DNA from: JBFMHD01 sp040752395 [NCBI: Candidatus Hydrogenedentota bacterium] | GTDB lineage: Bacteria > JBFMHD01 | NCBI GenBank assembly: GCA_040752395.1 | Contig: JBFMHD010000028.1 | Coordinates: 1-17,780 of the forward strand | Direction of reading: 5' to 3' | Length of the DNA: 17,780 nt | Shown: positions 1 through 7,898 of the stretch, one piece after another | Position numbering within the stretch: the first letter of the stretch is position 1 | How the letters are laid out: each line of letters opens with the position of its first letter | Made by a program: the position numbers and the translations under genes | The notes under the pieces: model-generated | Database searches by the model: none | Told to the model about the DNA's origin: nothing | What the model saw: only the letters and a program-made list of their open reading frames with translations

Positions 1-1272
1 GCGTTTACATTTTTCAAGTTCAGAGATAATCTCCATCGCTCTTATCTTAGGTGCGCCTGAGACCGTACCTGCTGGAAATGATGCTTTTAATACATCGAAC
101 ATCGATTTATTTTTCTTTATTTTCGCTGTTACGTTTGAGACTATATGCATAACGTGTGAATATCTTTCTATAACCATCAGGTCATCGACCTTAACCTCGT
201 TACATACTCTTCCTAAATCATTTCTTCCTAAATCAACAAGCATAATATGTTCAGCCCGTTCCTTGGGGTCAGCTAACAGTTCGGCTTCGAGTTTTTTATC
301 TTCTTGTTCTGTCTTTCCCCGTGGCCTTGTTCCTGCGATCGGCCTCAATCTCGCTCTGTCACCCGTTACTGTTACAAGGATCTCCGGCGAAGAACCTATA
401 AGTTTGAGTTCAGGAGTATCAAAATAAAACATATATGGTGACGGATTCAAAATTCTAAGAGCCCTGTAAATATTAAACGGCTCAGCAGAGGTCTCTTTTT
501 CAAACCGCTGTGATAAAACTACCTGGAATATATCTCCCTCATAAATGTAATCTTTGCACTTCTTAACAACTCGTTTGAAACTTTCTTTTTTAAAATTTGA
601 TTCGAATTGAGTTGCTGATTTTTTGTTAGATCTTTCAGTTGATGGTAGCATAACCCCTTTTTGTAGTTTATCTTTTATCTTTTTAATTTTTTCTAACCCT
701 TCCTCATAAACATTCCTGGGGTCTTTATCGCCGGTTCTTAAAATAGTAGTTATAATCACTTTACGTTTAAAATTATCAAATATAATCAGAGTATCAGTAA
801 ATAAAAAATAGAAATCAGGCACCTCTAAATCTGTTCTATTTTTCATTATAGGAGCGAGCCTCTCCTCAATAAAACCTACTGCCTCATAACCGATATATCC
901 AACAGCTCCTCCTAAAAACGGAGAAATCTTTTCATTAACTAAATCAATCTTTTCTTCACAAACGAGACCCTCAAGAACTGTCCATGGATTACCTCTAACT
1001 ATTAGCTCTGTATCATTCTCTTTTATAGAAATTTTATTTCCATAAGATTTAAATATTTTTCGTGGCGATATACCTATAAAAGAGTATCTTGCAAATGGTA
1101 GCCCGCTTTCAACACTCTCAAGTAAAAAGTTGTAATTACCCTCTTCTGATACAGAAAGGTACGCTGAAACCGGGGTTAATAAATCAGCCAGTAATTCAGT
1201 CGATAATACTATATTCTTTATTCCGATTTTTACTAAAGATAAATACTCTTTTATTTCTGGATAAACCTTCAT
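1..1272 (-). CDS. trpE: Anthranilate synthase component I (TrpE), C-terminus cut by window edge
   Basis: Catalyses chorismate plus ammonia/glutamine to anthranilate, the first step of tryptophan synthesis, normally with a TrpG glutaminase partner. The frame is open from the ATG at 1272 to the left edge, giving 424 residues of a family usually near 490. Visible motifs: LLES at residues 50-53 (the tryptophan feedback site), GDIFQVVLSQRF from residue 246, GSSPEILV, PIAGTRPRG at 311-319, an ERAEH stretch with His342, and FPAGTVSGAPK near the cut end. Ala in PIAGT favours anthranilate synthase over aminodeoxychorismate synthase (PabB), which has Lys there (PIKGT); the LLES motif agrees. The start codon shares one base with the stop of the upstream TPR gene (TAATG), so it is probably translated by re-initiation as the last visible gene of a four-gene operon. 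A trpG would be expected to the left, outside the window. Confidence 0.93.
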   Translation of the reverse strand, partial: MKVYPEIKEYLSLVKIGIKNIVLSTELLADLLTPVSAYLSVSEEGNYNFLLESVESGLPFARYSFIGISPRKIFKSYGNKISIKENDTELIVRGNPWTVLEGLVCEEKIDLVNEKISPFLGGAVGYIGYEAVGFIEERLAPIMKNRTDLEVPDFYFLFTDTLIIFDNFKRKVIITTILRTGDKDPRNVYEEGLEKIKKIKDKLQKGVMLPSTERSNKKSATQFESNFKKESFKRVVKKCKDYIYEGDIFQVVLSQRFEKETSAEPFNIYRALRILNPSPYMFYFDTPELKLIGSSPEILVTVTGDRARLRPIAGTRPRGKTEQEDKKLEAELLADPKERAEHIMLVDLGRNDLGRVCNEVKVDDLMVIERYSHVMHIVSNVTAKIKKNKSMFDVLKASFPAGTVSGAPKIRAMEIISELEKCKR

Positions 1273-2582
1273 TATAAATATTCCCTCTTTATTTCATCCA
1301 TCCTGTTTTTAACACCATTGGCAAGATTTCTTAAATTTTCGTCAAATGGATATGAGTTATATTCTTGATAAAGCTTTTCATAATTATCTACGGCTTTCTG
1401 AAAATTACGCATAAACCGAACCCTGTCATAAATAATCGCTTTGTTGTAGAGTGCATAGCCACAGGCATCGGTACCAGGATAATTATTAACAGTACCATCA
1501 AGCTCGGCAAATGCCTTATTATAATATTCTATGGTTTTCTGCACAGAGCGTTCTTTTGTAAGCATATAATCAGCAATCTCTTTATAAAATAATCCTATGT
1601 TAAGCCTTGCATTATCACAGTATTCGCTTGTTTTGTAAGATACGATTACTTTTAGATATTCAATAATAGCATCCTCAAAATTTGTAAGCGGTATCTCTTC
1701 CTTAACGCTGAGTTCATAATCATCTATCTCAAACTGGGTTTTAGCTATCATATTCTGACTGAGCGCGATATAAAATTGTGCTCTATCATTGAACTCTCCA
1801 CCCGAAAACTTTATTTTAACTCTCTGGTACTGGTCTTTTGCTTTTTCAAATAAAGTTTTAGACTCATTAAACTTTTTAATAGCTTCTTCTTTTTTTTTCT
1901 GGTTTTTATCTTCTTTAGCAGAAGCGAACTTGTTCATGCCATCTTCATAATACGCATCACCGATCCTTAATGATACGAACTCTATTAAAACACCTTTCGG
2001 AAACTTATATAATAACCTGGTATATTCGGTAATCGCTTTAACATAATAACCACGTTTGAATATCTCCTCAGCAAACTGATACTGCTCAAGTTCTTCTACT
2101 GATGCATGCTTAAAAAGATATTTTAAAGTTTTGTCTTTGCCTGGCTCATCGCTAACCGCTTCTCTACTTAAATAATTATCAATACTTGAATAAACGATAA
2201 ACGGGAAACACTCTGGCACTCTTTCGTAATCTTTTACTTTTGTTTCTTTTAAACCTTCATAACAAATTATTACCTCATACCTTAATTCCTCGATAACCGT
2301 TCCATCCTGCTTTTTATTTTTAAAACCTATTGTAGTTTTGCCCGTCTCAAGTGGTAAAAAATAATAAATATCTTTTGCGTAACTCTCATCATACTCTTTC
2401 TTCTCAAATTTTATCCTTTCTGTCTCGAGTAGTATAAGCTCTGTTGTAATTCCCTCTGGTGGATGATTTATTCCTATTTTAAATATTTTATTTAATTCAC
2501 AATGTATCGTTTTGAATGAAACAGATGGCGTTAACGCAATATTAAAAAATAATAGACCAGCAAGAATAATTTTTTTTAACAT
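1272..2582 (-). CDS. Secreted TPR-repeat protein, BamD/YbgF-like
   Basis: 436 residues. It begins with a signal peptide (two Lys, a hydrophobic run at about residues 6-22). Residues about 30-115 are rich in beta-strand-like sequence and may form an Ig-like domain (inference). From about residue 165 to the end there are helical repeats of tetratricopeptide type, with the pattern of aromatic and Ala/Gly positions seen in BamD/YfiO and YbgF (blocks beginning near AEEIFKRGYYVKAITEY, AIIEYLKVI, TIEYYNKAF and AVDNYEKLY). One repeat is interrupted by a charged Lys/Glu-rich segment around residues 225-245. No lipobox Cys is apparent right after the signal peptide, which argues against a classic BamD lipoprotein. 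It is probably periplasmic and scaffolds an envelope complex; the specific role is unknown. It overlaps the end of maf by seven bases and its stop overlaps the trpE start. Confidence 0.75.
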   Translation of the reverse strand: MLKKIILAGLLFFNIALTPSVSFKTIHCELNKIFKIGINHPPEGITTELILLETERIKFEKKEYDESYAKDIYYFLPLETGKTTIGFKNKKQDGTVIEELRYEVIICYEGLKETKVKDYERVPECFPFIVYSSIDNYLSREAVSDEPGKDKTLKYLFKHASVEELEQYQFAEEIFKRGYYVKAITEYTRLLYKFPKGVLIEFVSLRIGDAYYEDGMNKFASAKEDKNQKKKEEAIKKFNESKTLFEKAKDQYQRVKIKFSGGEFNDRAQFYIALSQNMIAKTQFEIDDYELSVKEEIPLTNFEDAIIEYLKVIVSYKTSEYCDNARLNIGLFYKEIADYMLTKERSVQKTIEYYNKAFAELDGTVNNYPGTDACGYALYNKAIIYDRVRFMRNFQKAVDNYEKLYQEYNSYPFDENLRNLANGVKNRMDEIKREYL

Positions 2583-3187
2583 TTAGCGAACCATTTTAAT
2601 ACCCTGATAAATTTTTCTAACGGGAAACCCATCACATTATAATAAGAACCGTCTATACTTTCAATGAATTCTTCTCTTGTTTCCTGAACACCATATGCTC
2701 CAGCTTTATCAAAAGGTTTGTATAAATAAATATACTTTTTTATCATATTATCATCAAGAACTTTAAATCTAACAAGACTCGTATCAGTAAATACTTCATA
2801 ACTGCCCTCAGGAACCCTGTATAAAGTTACACCGGAATATACTCTTTGAACCCGGCCTGATAATATTTTCAACATTCTGTATGCTTCTTTATCATCTCTG
2901 GGTTTTCCTAATATTTTATCATCTATAAAGACAATTGTATCTACACCTATAACAATGGTCCTCTTGTTTTTAAGTAAATCTATTGAGCTCTGTGCTTTTA
3001 AAAAAGATAATATTTTTACAAGTCTTACAGGATCCTTAATACCTTTTATGGACCCACTTTCTATTCCCTCACTCAGTTTAGGAAACAAGAATTTTATCTT
3101 TTTAAAATGTTTTTTTAATAACTCCCTCCTTCTTGGCGATGAAGTAGAGGCGTAAAACTCTATGTCTCTACAAGAACATAATTTCAT
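2576..3187 (-). CDS. maf: Maf-family nucleoside triphosphate pyrophosphatase
   Basis: Maf proteins hydrolyse non-canonical or pyrimidine nucleoside triphosphates to monophosphates and are linked to septum-formation arrest. The 203-residue length is typical. Visible family motifs: STSSPRRRELL at residues 14-24 (phosphate-binding loop), GVDTIV at 81-86 with the catalytic Asp83, LGKP at 93-96, and DKAGAYGVQ at 160-168, followed by GSYYNVMGFPLEK. The KAGAYGVQ form resembles the dTTP/UTP-specific YhdE branch more than the YceF branch (inference from the motif). The ATG overlaps the upstream HAD-gene stop in an ATGA arrangement, indicating translational coupling, and its own stop lies seven bases inside the TPR gene. 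Confidence 0.95.
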   Translation of the reverse strand: MKLCSCRDIEFYASTSSPRRRELLKKHFKKIKFLFPKLSEGIESGSIKGIKDPVRLVKILSFLKAQSSIDLLKNKRTIVIGVDTIVFIDDKILGKPRDDKEAYRMLKILSGRVQRVYSGVTLYRVPEGSYEVFTDTSLVRFKVLDDNMIKKYIYLYKPFDKAGAYGVQETREEFIESIDGSYYNVMGFPLEKFIRVLKWFAKC

Positions 3188-3759
3188 AAATTATCTTTTT
3201 CTATTTTTAGTATCTCACTTAATTTTTTTATCCTGATGACACGATGACTTTTAAAACTATTCTTCATATTCCAGGGGCAGGTAAGCAAATAGACCCTTTG
3301 CACAACTTTTGAGATATCAAAAGCAAAATGTAACCCATCATCAACAAAAAAATCAAATTTATAACCTGATTTCCTGATTACCCTGCTCTTTGGTGTTCTG
3401 TCTGCTACCAGTATATCATCCACAAGTATCCTGTTTTTTATAAACCATCTTCGGGTTTCGAACACGCTCACAGATGGTCGTGAAGTAACTACCACAATAC
3501 TCTTTCGCATTTTTTTTAATTCATCAATGAATCTTCGCGCATCTTCAATGAGCGGTATGTCTTTCCATTTGTTTTCATTATTAAATTCATTAAGAATTGT
3601 ATCCATTAAAGGTTCTGACATACCCAGCGCCTTTTGCAGCGAATAATCTTTTATCTCAGCCACCCTGTATCTCTCCCCTGTTTTCACATATACAAACTCA
3701 AGAAAAGTTGATACAAAATCAGCTAAAATATTATCAAGATCAAGACCCACTATAGACAC
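3184..3759 (-). CDS. HAD-family 5'(3')-deoxyribonucleotidase-like phosphatase
   Basis: A small HAD hydrolase of the NT5C type (nucleotide 5'-phosphatase, cytosolic). Near the N-terminus is motif I, GLDLDNILADF, giving the DxD nucleophile and acid/base pair. Then come motif II (VVVTSRP), a Lys in the TPKSR segment, and motif IV (FFVDDG), where family members have paired aspartates. The cap lies between motifs I and II, as in the 5'-nucleotidase C group. The start is uncertain: I use GTG at 3759, which has a weak purine-rich GGGGCAGG eight bases upstream and puts motif I at residues 5-15; a TTG at 3780 would add seven residues but has no ribosome site. It is the first gene of the HAD-maf-TPR-trpE operon. 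Sharing an operon with Maf suggests a nucleotide clean-up pair (inference). Confidence 0.8.
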   Translation of the reverse strand: MSIVGLDLDNILADFVSTFLEFVYVKTGERYRVAEIKDYSLQKALGMSEPLMDTILNEFNNENKWKDIPLIEDARRFIDELKKMRKSIVVVTSRPSVSVFETRRWFIKNRILVDDILVADRTPKSRVIRKSGYKFDFFVDDGLHFAFDISKVVQRVYLLTCPWNMKNSFKSHRVIRIKKLSEILKIEKDNL

Positions 3760-3796
3760 GATGAATACCTGCCCCAGCAATTTTAATGAATGGAAT

Positions 3797-3826
3797 CACA
3801 TTATTTATGTAGCAATCAATAATGTG
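3797..3826. repeat. 9-bp perfect inverted repeat before the HAD-maf operon
   Basis: Arms CACATTATT (3797-3805) and AATAATGTG (3818-3826) are exact complements with a 12-base loop. The site lies between the flgM terminator and the HAD start, about 40-70 bases upstream of the start codon. It could be an operator for a dimeric repressor or a leader hairpin. No convincing promoter hexamers could be placed around it. Confidence 0.5.
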
Positions 3827-3831
3827 GGTAT

Positions 3832-3869
3832 AAAAAATACTTAAGGCCAGGTGATCAGCCTGGCCTTAA
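3832..3869 (-). terminator. Rho-independent terminator downstream of flgM
   Basis: On the minus strand an 11-bp perfect stem (TTAAGGCCAGG with CCTGGCCTTAA; 3841-3851 and 3859-3869) with a seven-base loop is followed by a T-rich tract (GTATTTTTTAT). This is the textbook layout. It ends flgM transcription and insulates the HAD-maf-TPR-trpE operon. The plus-strand side lacks a T run, so it acts mainly on the minus strand. Confidence 0.88.
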
Positions 3870-3986
3870 TTCCTTATAAATATAGATGAGGAAGTATATA
3901 AATTCTTATGACCTTATAAGTCCGTCTGGGGCTTAAATCACTTACCTCATCCTGTCCCTTTCCCCATCATGCAACCATTATCTCGT
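3870..3986 (-). other. 117-base gap between flgM stop and its terminator, GGA-rich on the minus strand
   Basis: No reading frame of useful length was found. The minus strand carries several purine-rich GGA motifs (around GGGGAAAGGGACAGG, at about 3947-3963) and a GGGG/CCCC pair that could close a stem. It would be transcribed as the flgM 3' untranslated region up to the terminator. GGA motifs in loops are what CsrA-type proteins bind, but no clear stem-loop presentation could be confirmed by eye. Confidence 0.35.
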
Positions 3987-4274
3987 TTAAAGCCCCATAC
4001 TCTCTATAATCTTTTCAGCTACAACCTCTGCTACTTTCTCAGATAAATATTCGCCACTATCTAATTTTTTTCGTGCTTCTTCTACTTTTTCTTTTCTAAT
4101 ATCCGGCGCTTCTTTTATCACTTCTTTTATTGCTGATTTTAAATGCTCTGCTTTTGCTGTATCTGAAATTACAACACTATCTTTAATAGTATCTGATTTA
4201 GAGACTTTCTCAGAGGATTTCTTATAAGTTTTGTCAAGTGGAGTTGTACCTGTAATCCGTAGAATGTCTGTCAT
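3987..4274 (-). CDS. flgM: FlgM, anti-sigma-28 factor
   Basis: 95 residues, the normal FlgM length. FlgM binds sigma-28 (FliA/SigD) and holds back late flagellar genes until it is exported through the completed hook-basal body. The N-terminal half is polar and low in complexity, as expected of the disordered export region. VVISDTAK at residues 34-41 and the C-terminal helices DIRKEKVEEARKKLDSGEY (58-76) and VAEVVAEKII (81-90) match the sigma-binding part of the family. The start is supported by GGAGGG about nine bases upstream. A sigma-28-type promoter precedes it and an intrinsic terminator follows, so it appears to be its own transcription unit. No other flagellar structural gene lies in the window; the FlgT-like domain at 8111 and the GGDEF protein are the only possible functional links. 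Confidence 0.88.
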   Translation of the reverse strand: MTDILRITGTTPLDKTYKKSSEKVSKSDTIKDSVVISDTAKAEHLKSAIKEVIKEAPDIRKEKVEEARKKLDSGEYLSEKVAEVVAEKIIESMGL

Positions 4275-4295
4275 CTTAATGTCCCTCCATTTACC

Positions 4296-4323
4296 TTTTC
4301 GTCAAATACTTTAATAAACTTTA
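4296..4323 (-). promoter_or_regulatory. Sigma-28 (FliA/SigD)-type promoter of flgM
   Basis: TAAAGTTT at 4323-4316 equals the FliA -35 consensus exactly. GACGAAAA at 4303-4296 matches six of eight bases of the -10 consensus GCCGATAA. The spacer is 12 bases, one more than the E. coli optimum of 11 but within what is tolerated. Transcription would start about 15 bases before the ribosome site of flgM, whose product inhibits the same sigma factor (autoregulatory logic known in enterics). A sigma-70-like pair, TTGAAA (4336-4331) and TAAAGT (4313-4308) with a 17-base spacer, overlaps it and could also work. Confidence 0.6.
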
Positions 4324-4378
4324 ATAATTTTTTCAAACATTTTTTAAAGATTATATATTTTTACTGCTAATATTATAA

Positions 4379-5827
4379 TTACGCCTTCAGCTTTTTCACT
4401 AAAATCTCGTTAACAAGCCTTGGATTTGCTTTGCCTTTTGATTTCTTCATAACCACACCGACTAAAAACCCTAAAGCTTTGTCTTTACCTTTTTTAAAAT
4501 CAAAAGCGGTCTCTTGGTTCTCTTTTATAGCTTCTTCAATTAATCTCTCTATCTCTGCTACATCTGTTATCTGAACCAACCCCCTTTCTTTAACTATCTC
4601 CTCTGGCTCTTTTCCTGTTTCATAGACCTCTTTTACTACCTCCTTCCCAATTTTGCCACTTATCTTATCCTCATCTATTAATCTTAAAATCTGTACAAGT
4701 CGTTCTGGGGTGAGATTACATTTGTTAATATCAGCATTGTCTCTGTTAATGAAAAAAAGTAATTCAGAAATTATCCAGTTTGCTAATTTCTTTGGATCCC
4801 CTCTGTAAAGTTTTGCTGTATTTTCAAAATAATCAGCTATGTTTCTATCACTGGTCAATATTTTTATATCATAATCATTTAATCCAAATTCTGTCTTAAA
4901 TCTCTCTTTTTTTCTTTTGGGTAATTCTGGCAGACTACTTATTATAGCCTCTATCATATTTTCTGATATCACCAGTGGTACAAGGTCAGGGTCAGGGAAA
5001 TATCTATAATCATGTGCTTCTTCTTTTGTTCTCATTGGTATTGTTTTGGAGGATTGTGGATCAAAAAGTCTTGTCTCCTGTATAACTTTTTCACCACGTT
5101 TAATTACCTTTATCTGTCTATCGATCTCATACTCAAGCGCCTTCTCCACGAATTTAAACGAGTTCATATTTTTAAGTTCTGTTTTGGTCCCGAACTTTTC
5201 TTCGCCAATCTTTCGAACCGACACATTTGCATCACAGCGTAAACTCCCCTCTTCCATATTACAATCCGAAACATCAAGATACATAAGTATCTGTCTTAGG
5301 GTTTTAAGATAAAGCGAGGCTTGCTGTGCAGTCCTTATATCAGGCTCACTGACTATCTCGATAAGCGGCGTGCCTGTTCTATTATAATCAACATAACTCT
5401 CTTTAGCTTTCTGTAAATCATCTATAGAATGAACTAATTTACCCGCATCCTCCTCCATATGAATACGAGTTATGCCAATCCTTTTTTTAGTTCCTTCTTC
5501 GACTTCAATCTCCAGGTAGCCGTTACTTGATAAAGGTCTATCGTATTGAGATATCTGATAATTTTTAGGTAGATCCGGGTAAAAATAATTCTTTCTGTCA
5601 AATTTCGAATACTTATTAATTTTACAATTCAAAGCCACTGCTACTTTTATTGCGAATTCAAGCGCTCTTTTGTTAAGAACTGGCAGCGAGCCAGGTAACC
5701 CCAGACACACGGGACAGGTCTGGGTATTGGGCTCTGCACCAAACTTCGTTGAACAATTACAGAATAGTTTTGTCTCTGTTTTTAGTTGGACATGGACCTC
5801 AAGCCCGATTACAGCCTCGTAATCCAT
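4379..5827 (-). CDS. gatB: Aspartyl/glutamyl-tRNA(Asn/Gln) amidotransferase subunit B
   Basis: GatB is the kinase and tRNA-binding subunit of GatCAB, which turns Glu-tRNA(Gln) and/or Asp-tRNA(Asn) into the amidated forms. 482 residues, full length. The N-terminus has YEAVIGLEVHVQL, then the zinc-site cysteines C23, C25, C38 and C41, then the KNYFYPDLPKNYQISQYD signature around residues 84-101 and the HMEEDAGKL segment. The C-terminal part (about 335-482) is the helical YqeY-like tRNA-binding domain, ending KGKANPRLVNEILVKKL. The start ATG follows AGAGGAGGG by two bases; that ribosome site is part of the TTTTTCAGAGGAG string shared with dnaB, dus and ppx leaders. It is the last gene of gatC-gatA-gatB. 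The 83-base gap from gatA is filled with heptamer repeats. Confidence 0.98.
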   Translation of the reverse strand: MDYEAVIGLEVHVQLKTETKLFCNCSTKFGAEPNTQTCPVCLGLPGSLPVLNKRALEFAIKVAVALNCKINKYSKFDRKNYFYPDLPKNYQISQYDRPLSSNGYLEIEVEEGTKKRIGITRIHMEEDAGKLVHSIDDLQKAKESYVDYNRTGTPLIEIVSEPDIRTAQQASLYLKTLRQILMYLDVSDCNMEEGSLRCDANVSVRKIGEEKFGTKTELKNMNSFKFVEKALEYEIDRQIKVIKRGEKVIQETRLFDPQSSKTIPMRTKEEAHDYRYFPDPDLVPLVISENMIEAIISSLPELPKRKKERFKTEFGLNDYDIKILTSDRNIADYFENTAKLYRGDPKKLANWIISELLFFINRDNADINKCNLTPERLVQILRLIDEDKISGKIGKEVVKEVYETGKEPEEIVKERGLVQITDVAEIERLIEEAIKENQETAFDFKKGKDKALGFLVGVVMKKSKGKANPRLVNEILVKKLKA

Positions 5828-5842
5828 AACCCTCCTCTGAAA

Positions 5843-5897
5843 AAGTTCGAAGTTCGGAGTTCGGAGCTCGTATCTATTATTACGAACTCCTAACTCC
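5843..5897. repeat. Heptamer repeat pair forming an imperfect hairpin between gatA and gatB
   Basis: Four tandem seven-base units AAGTTCG, AAGTTCG, GAGTTCG, GAGCTCG occupy 5843-5870. Two units in inverted sense, CGAACTC and CTAACTC, occupy 5883-5896. Arms 5856-5870 and 5883-5897 pair at 13 of 15 positions across a 12-base loop, so the gatA-gatB transcript would form a hairpin just before the gatB ribosome site. On neither strand is it followed by a convincing T tract, so a terminator is unlikely. Confidence 0.8.
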
Positions 5898-5910
5898 TAT
5901 CTTTTTCATA

Positions 5911-7314
5911 TCATCCATCTAAAAAAGTTTTCGGTATCATTCTATGCCAGTTTGTGTTTCTCTGATATATATCAGCAACTTTTAGTATTATTTCTTCACT
6001 AAGTGCAGGTCCAATTATCTGTAAACCAACTGGTAGATTGTTTTTATCAAAACCACAGGGTATAGAGATAGCCGGGATACCAGCAAGATTTACTGAAATA
6101 GTAAATATATCTGACAGATACATAGACAATGGGTCATCTACTTTTTCGCCAATCTTAAATGCAACTGTAGGCGAGGTTGGCGTAATAATAACATCTACTT
6201 TTTTGAAGCTTTCTAAAAAATCCTGTTTTATCAAACTCCTTACTTTCTGAGCCTTTAAATAATAAGCATCATAATATCCTGATGATAGTGCATATGTTCC
6301 GAGCATAATTCTTCGTTTAACCTCAGACCCGAAACCCGCTCTCCTTGTCTCTTTATACATCGCTATCAAATTCTCTTTTTCAATCCTTAATCCATATTGC
6401 ACGCCGTCAAATCTGCTAAGATTAGATGAGGCCTCAGCTGTAGCTACAAGATAATAAACAGGCACAGCATATTCTGTATGAGGTAAAGAAATATTTTCTA
6501 CCGTTGCTCCAAGAGACTTTAATAATTCTATGGCTTCAAGTACCCTCTCTTTAACATCTTTTTCTATACCCTCAATAAAATATTCTTTTGGTATCCCGAT
6601 TTTTAAGCCCTTTATATCACCATTAAGCGCTTGAGTGTATTTTCTTCTATTACCAGGTATTGATGTAGAATCATTCTTATCGTATGATGCTATAATTTCA
6701 AGGAGTAAAGCTGCATCATAAGCTGTTATTGTGATAGGTCCTATCTGATCAAGACTGGAGCCAAAAGCTACAAGCCCAAATCTTGATACCAGTCCATACG
6801 TAGGTTTTAAACCAGTCACACCGCAGAAAGCAGCAGGCTGTCTTATTGATCCACCAGTATCAGAACCGAGTGCCCAGGGAACAAGCCTTGCTGCGACCGC
6901 TGCTGCGCTACCACCGCTCGAACCACCAGGAACATAATCTAAATTCCATGGATTTTTTGTTATAAAAAACGAAGAATTCTCAGTCGATGACCCCATAGCA
7001 AACTCATCAAGATTGGTCTTCCCCATTATTGTAAAATCTGCCTCTTTAAGTAATTTTACAACTGTAGCATCATACGGTGGTATAAACCCTTTTAATATCT
7101 TTGAAGCACAGGTTGTCTCTACACCTTCAGTACAAATATTATCTTTTATCCCGATCGGGACACCGTCACCATCTATAATAGTAGTATTTATAAAAGCATT
7201 AATTAAGCTATTATGTTTATCAATTCTCTGTTTATAAAAATTAATCACTTCTTTAGCATTGATACTTTTTTTATCAATCTCTTCTATTAATTCTTTTGCA
7301 GATTTATCAATCAT
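5911..7314 (-). CDS. gatA: Aspartyl/glutamyl-tRNA amidotransferase subunit A
   Basis: GatA is the amidase subunit that releases ammonia from glutamine and passes it to GatB. 467 residues, slightly shorter than the usual 480-490. Amidase-signature residues are all present: Lys57 in GIKDNI, Ser132 in PGGSSGGS and Ser156 in [10 protein letters not shown]. Their spacing (75 and 24) equals that of the Lys-Ser-Ser triad of S. aureus GatA as I recall it. [12 protein letters not shown] and [17 protein letters not shown] follow. The ATG at 7314 has GGAGGA upstream at 7334-7329, but 14 bases away, which is long; no better in-frame start exists. It is cotranscribed with gatC (82-base gap) and gatB (83-base gap). 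Confidence 0.98.
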   Translation of the reverse strand: MIDKSAKELIEEIDKKSINAKEVINFYKQRIDKHNSLINAFINTTIIDGDGVPIGIKDNICTEGVETTCASKILKGFIPPYDATVVKLLKEADFTIMGKTNLDEFAMGSSTENSSFFITKNPWNLDYVPGGSSGGSAAAVAARLVPWALGSDTGGSIRQPAAFCGVTGLKPTYGLVSRFGLVAFGSSLDQIGPITITAYDAALLLEIIASYDKNDSTSIPGNRRKYTQALNGDIKGLKIGIPKEYFIEGIEKDVKERVLEAIELLKSLGATVENISLPHTEYAVPVYYLVATAEASSNLSRFDGVQYGLRIEKENLIAMYKETRRAGFGSEVKRRIMLGTYALSSGYYDAYYLKAQKVRSLIKQDFLESFKKVDVIITPTSPTVAFKIGEKVDDPLSMYLSDIFTISVNLAGIPAISIPCGFDKNNLPVGLQIIGPALSEEIILKVADIYQRNTNWHRMIPKTFLDG

Positions 7315-7359
7315 TATTATTACTATATTCCTCCAGTCTTCAGTAAGGTTTCACCTATC

Positions 7360-7395
7360 TTGCTTCTTGCCTCTATATATCACCAAAGTTACGTT
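7360..7395 (+). repeat. Decayed copy of the heptamer leader element in the gatC-gatA gap
   Basis: Reads TTGCTTC (7360-7366) TTGCCTC (7367-7373), then sequence resembling the single-copy part of the elements at 11898 and 10808 (TATATATCACCAAAGTTACG against the ACTTGATATCATTAGAGTTACA type). It lacks the TTTTTCAGAGGAG end and points opposite to gat transcription, so here it cannot act as a leader for either neighbour. Confidence 0.6.
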
Positions 7396-7396
7396 A

Positions 7397-7684
7397 TTAC
7401 TCTATTATCTTCGGTACTACAAACTGGCCATCCTTTACTAAAGGTGCAATATTTAAATATTTCTCTCTATCAATACCTTGTTTAACCTCATCATTACGTG
7501 TTATGTTATAAACATCTATCGTATGAAAGGTTGGTTCAATATTTGTAGTCTCGAGTTGCTTAATCTTTTGTACATACTCAAGGATATTAGCAAGCTGTTT
7601 AGTAAAAAGTTCTTCTTCGTCATTACTAATCCCCAATCTTGCAAGGTTCGCTACATATCTTACAGTTTCTCTTGTAATACTCAT
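7397..7684 (-). CDS. gatC: Aspartyl/glutamyl-tRNA amidotransferase subunit C
   Basis: GatC wraps around and stabilises GatA-GatB. From the ATG at 7684 the product is 95 residues, the family norm, and begins MSITRETVRYVANLARLGIS, matching the GatC N-terminal helix. The end is PLVKDGQFVVPKIIE, the typical VP-containing tail. A longer frame from TTG at 7747 is possible but adds 21 residues unlike GatC, and CAGGGGTG lies just before the 7684 ATG. That TTG is better read as part of the -35 box TTGACA. First gene of gatCAB. Confidence 0.95.
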   Translation of the reverse strand: MSITRETVRYVANLARLGISNDEEELFTKQLANILEYVQKIKQLETTNIEPTFHTIDVYNITRNDEVKQGIDREKYLNIAPLVKDGQFVVPKIIE

Positions 7685-7718
7685 TTTGCACCCCTGAAAA
7701 GCGTTTTTGAAAAAATTA

Positions 7719-7747
7719 AGATTAAGAAGTAAAAGGTAAAATGTCAA
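7719..7747 (-). promoter_or_regulatory. Putative promoter of gatCAB
   Basis: TTGACA at 7747-7742 is a perfect -35 box. Seventeen bases on, TAATCT (7724-7719) is a poor -10 box (three of six). The predicted transcript would start about 28 bases before gatC. The -35 and spacing are good and the -10 is weak. Confidence 0.4.
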
Positions 7748-7820
7748 TTAAATTCTGGTCTTGTTTTTGCTTCTTTTAATTAATAACAAAATTATTTCTC
7801 TTTTTTGTAAAAATTTTTTC

Positions 7821-7850
7821 TTGAATTTATTCATTGGAGTTATATATAAT
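7821..7850 (+). promoter_or_regulatory. Putative promoter of the FlgT-like/FG-GAP gene and glycosyltransferase
   Basis: TTGAAT (7821-7826, four of six) and TATAAT (7845-7850, six of six) are separated by 18 bases. The start would be near 7857, giving a leader of about 250 bases that contains the heptamer arrays and the 12-bp inverted repeat before the gene at 8111. Confidence 0.55.
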
Positions 7851-7898
7851 GTTTTTGTGTAATCCCTCGGTTATTGGTGCAGTAGAACTTATACTTTA

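Noticed and set aside
1089-1592. Short plus-strand frames over trpE and the TPR gene
   Set aside because: Antisense shadows of conserved coding sequence.
3870-3986. SRP RNA, 6S RNA or c-di-GMP riboswitch in the flgM 3' region
   Set aside because: The defining sequence motifs of these RNAs are missing.
5012-5312. Open frames opposite gatB (and similar ones opposite gatA, ppx and dnaB)
   Set aside because: They lie antisense to clear conserved genes, have no ribosome sites and show no recognisable motifs.
7685-7747. Longer gatC from TTG 7747
   Set aside because: The extra residues are unlike GatC, a ribosome site precedes ATG 7684, and the TTG is part of a TTGACA box.
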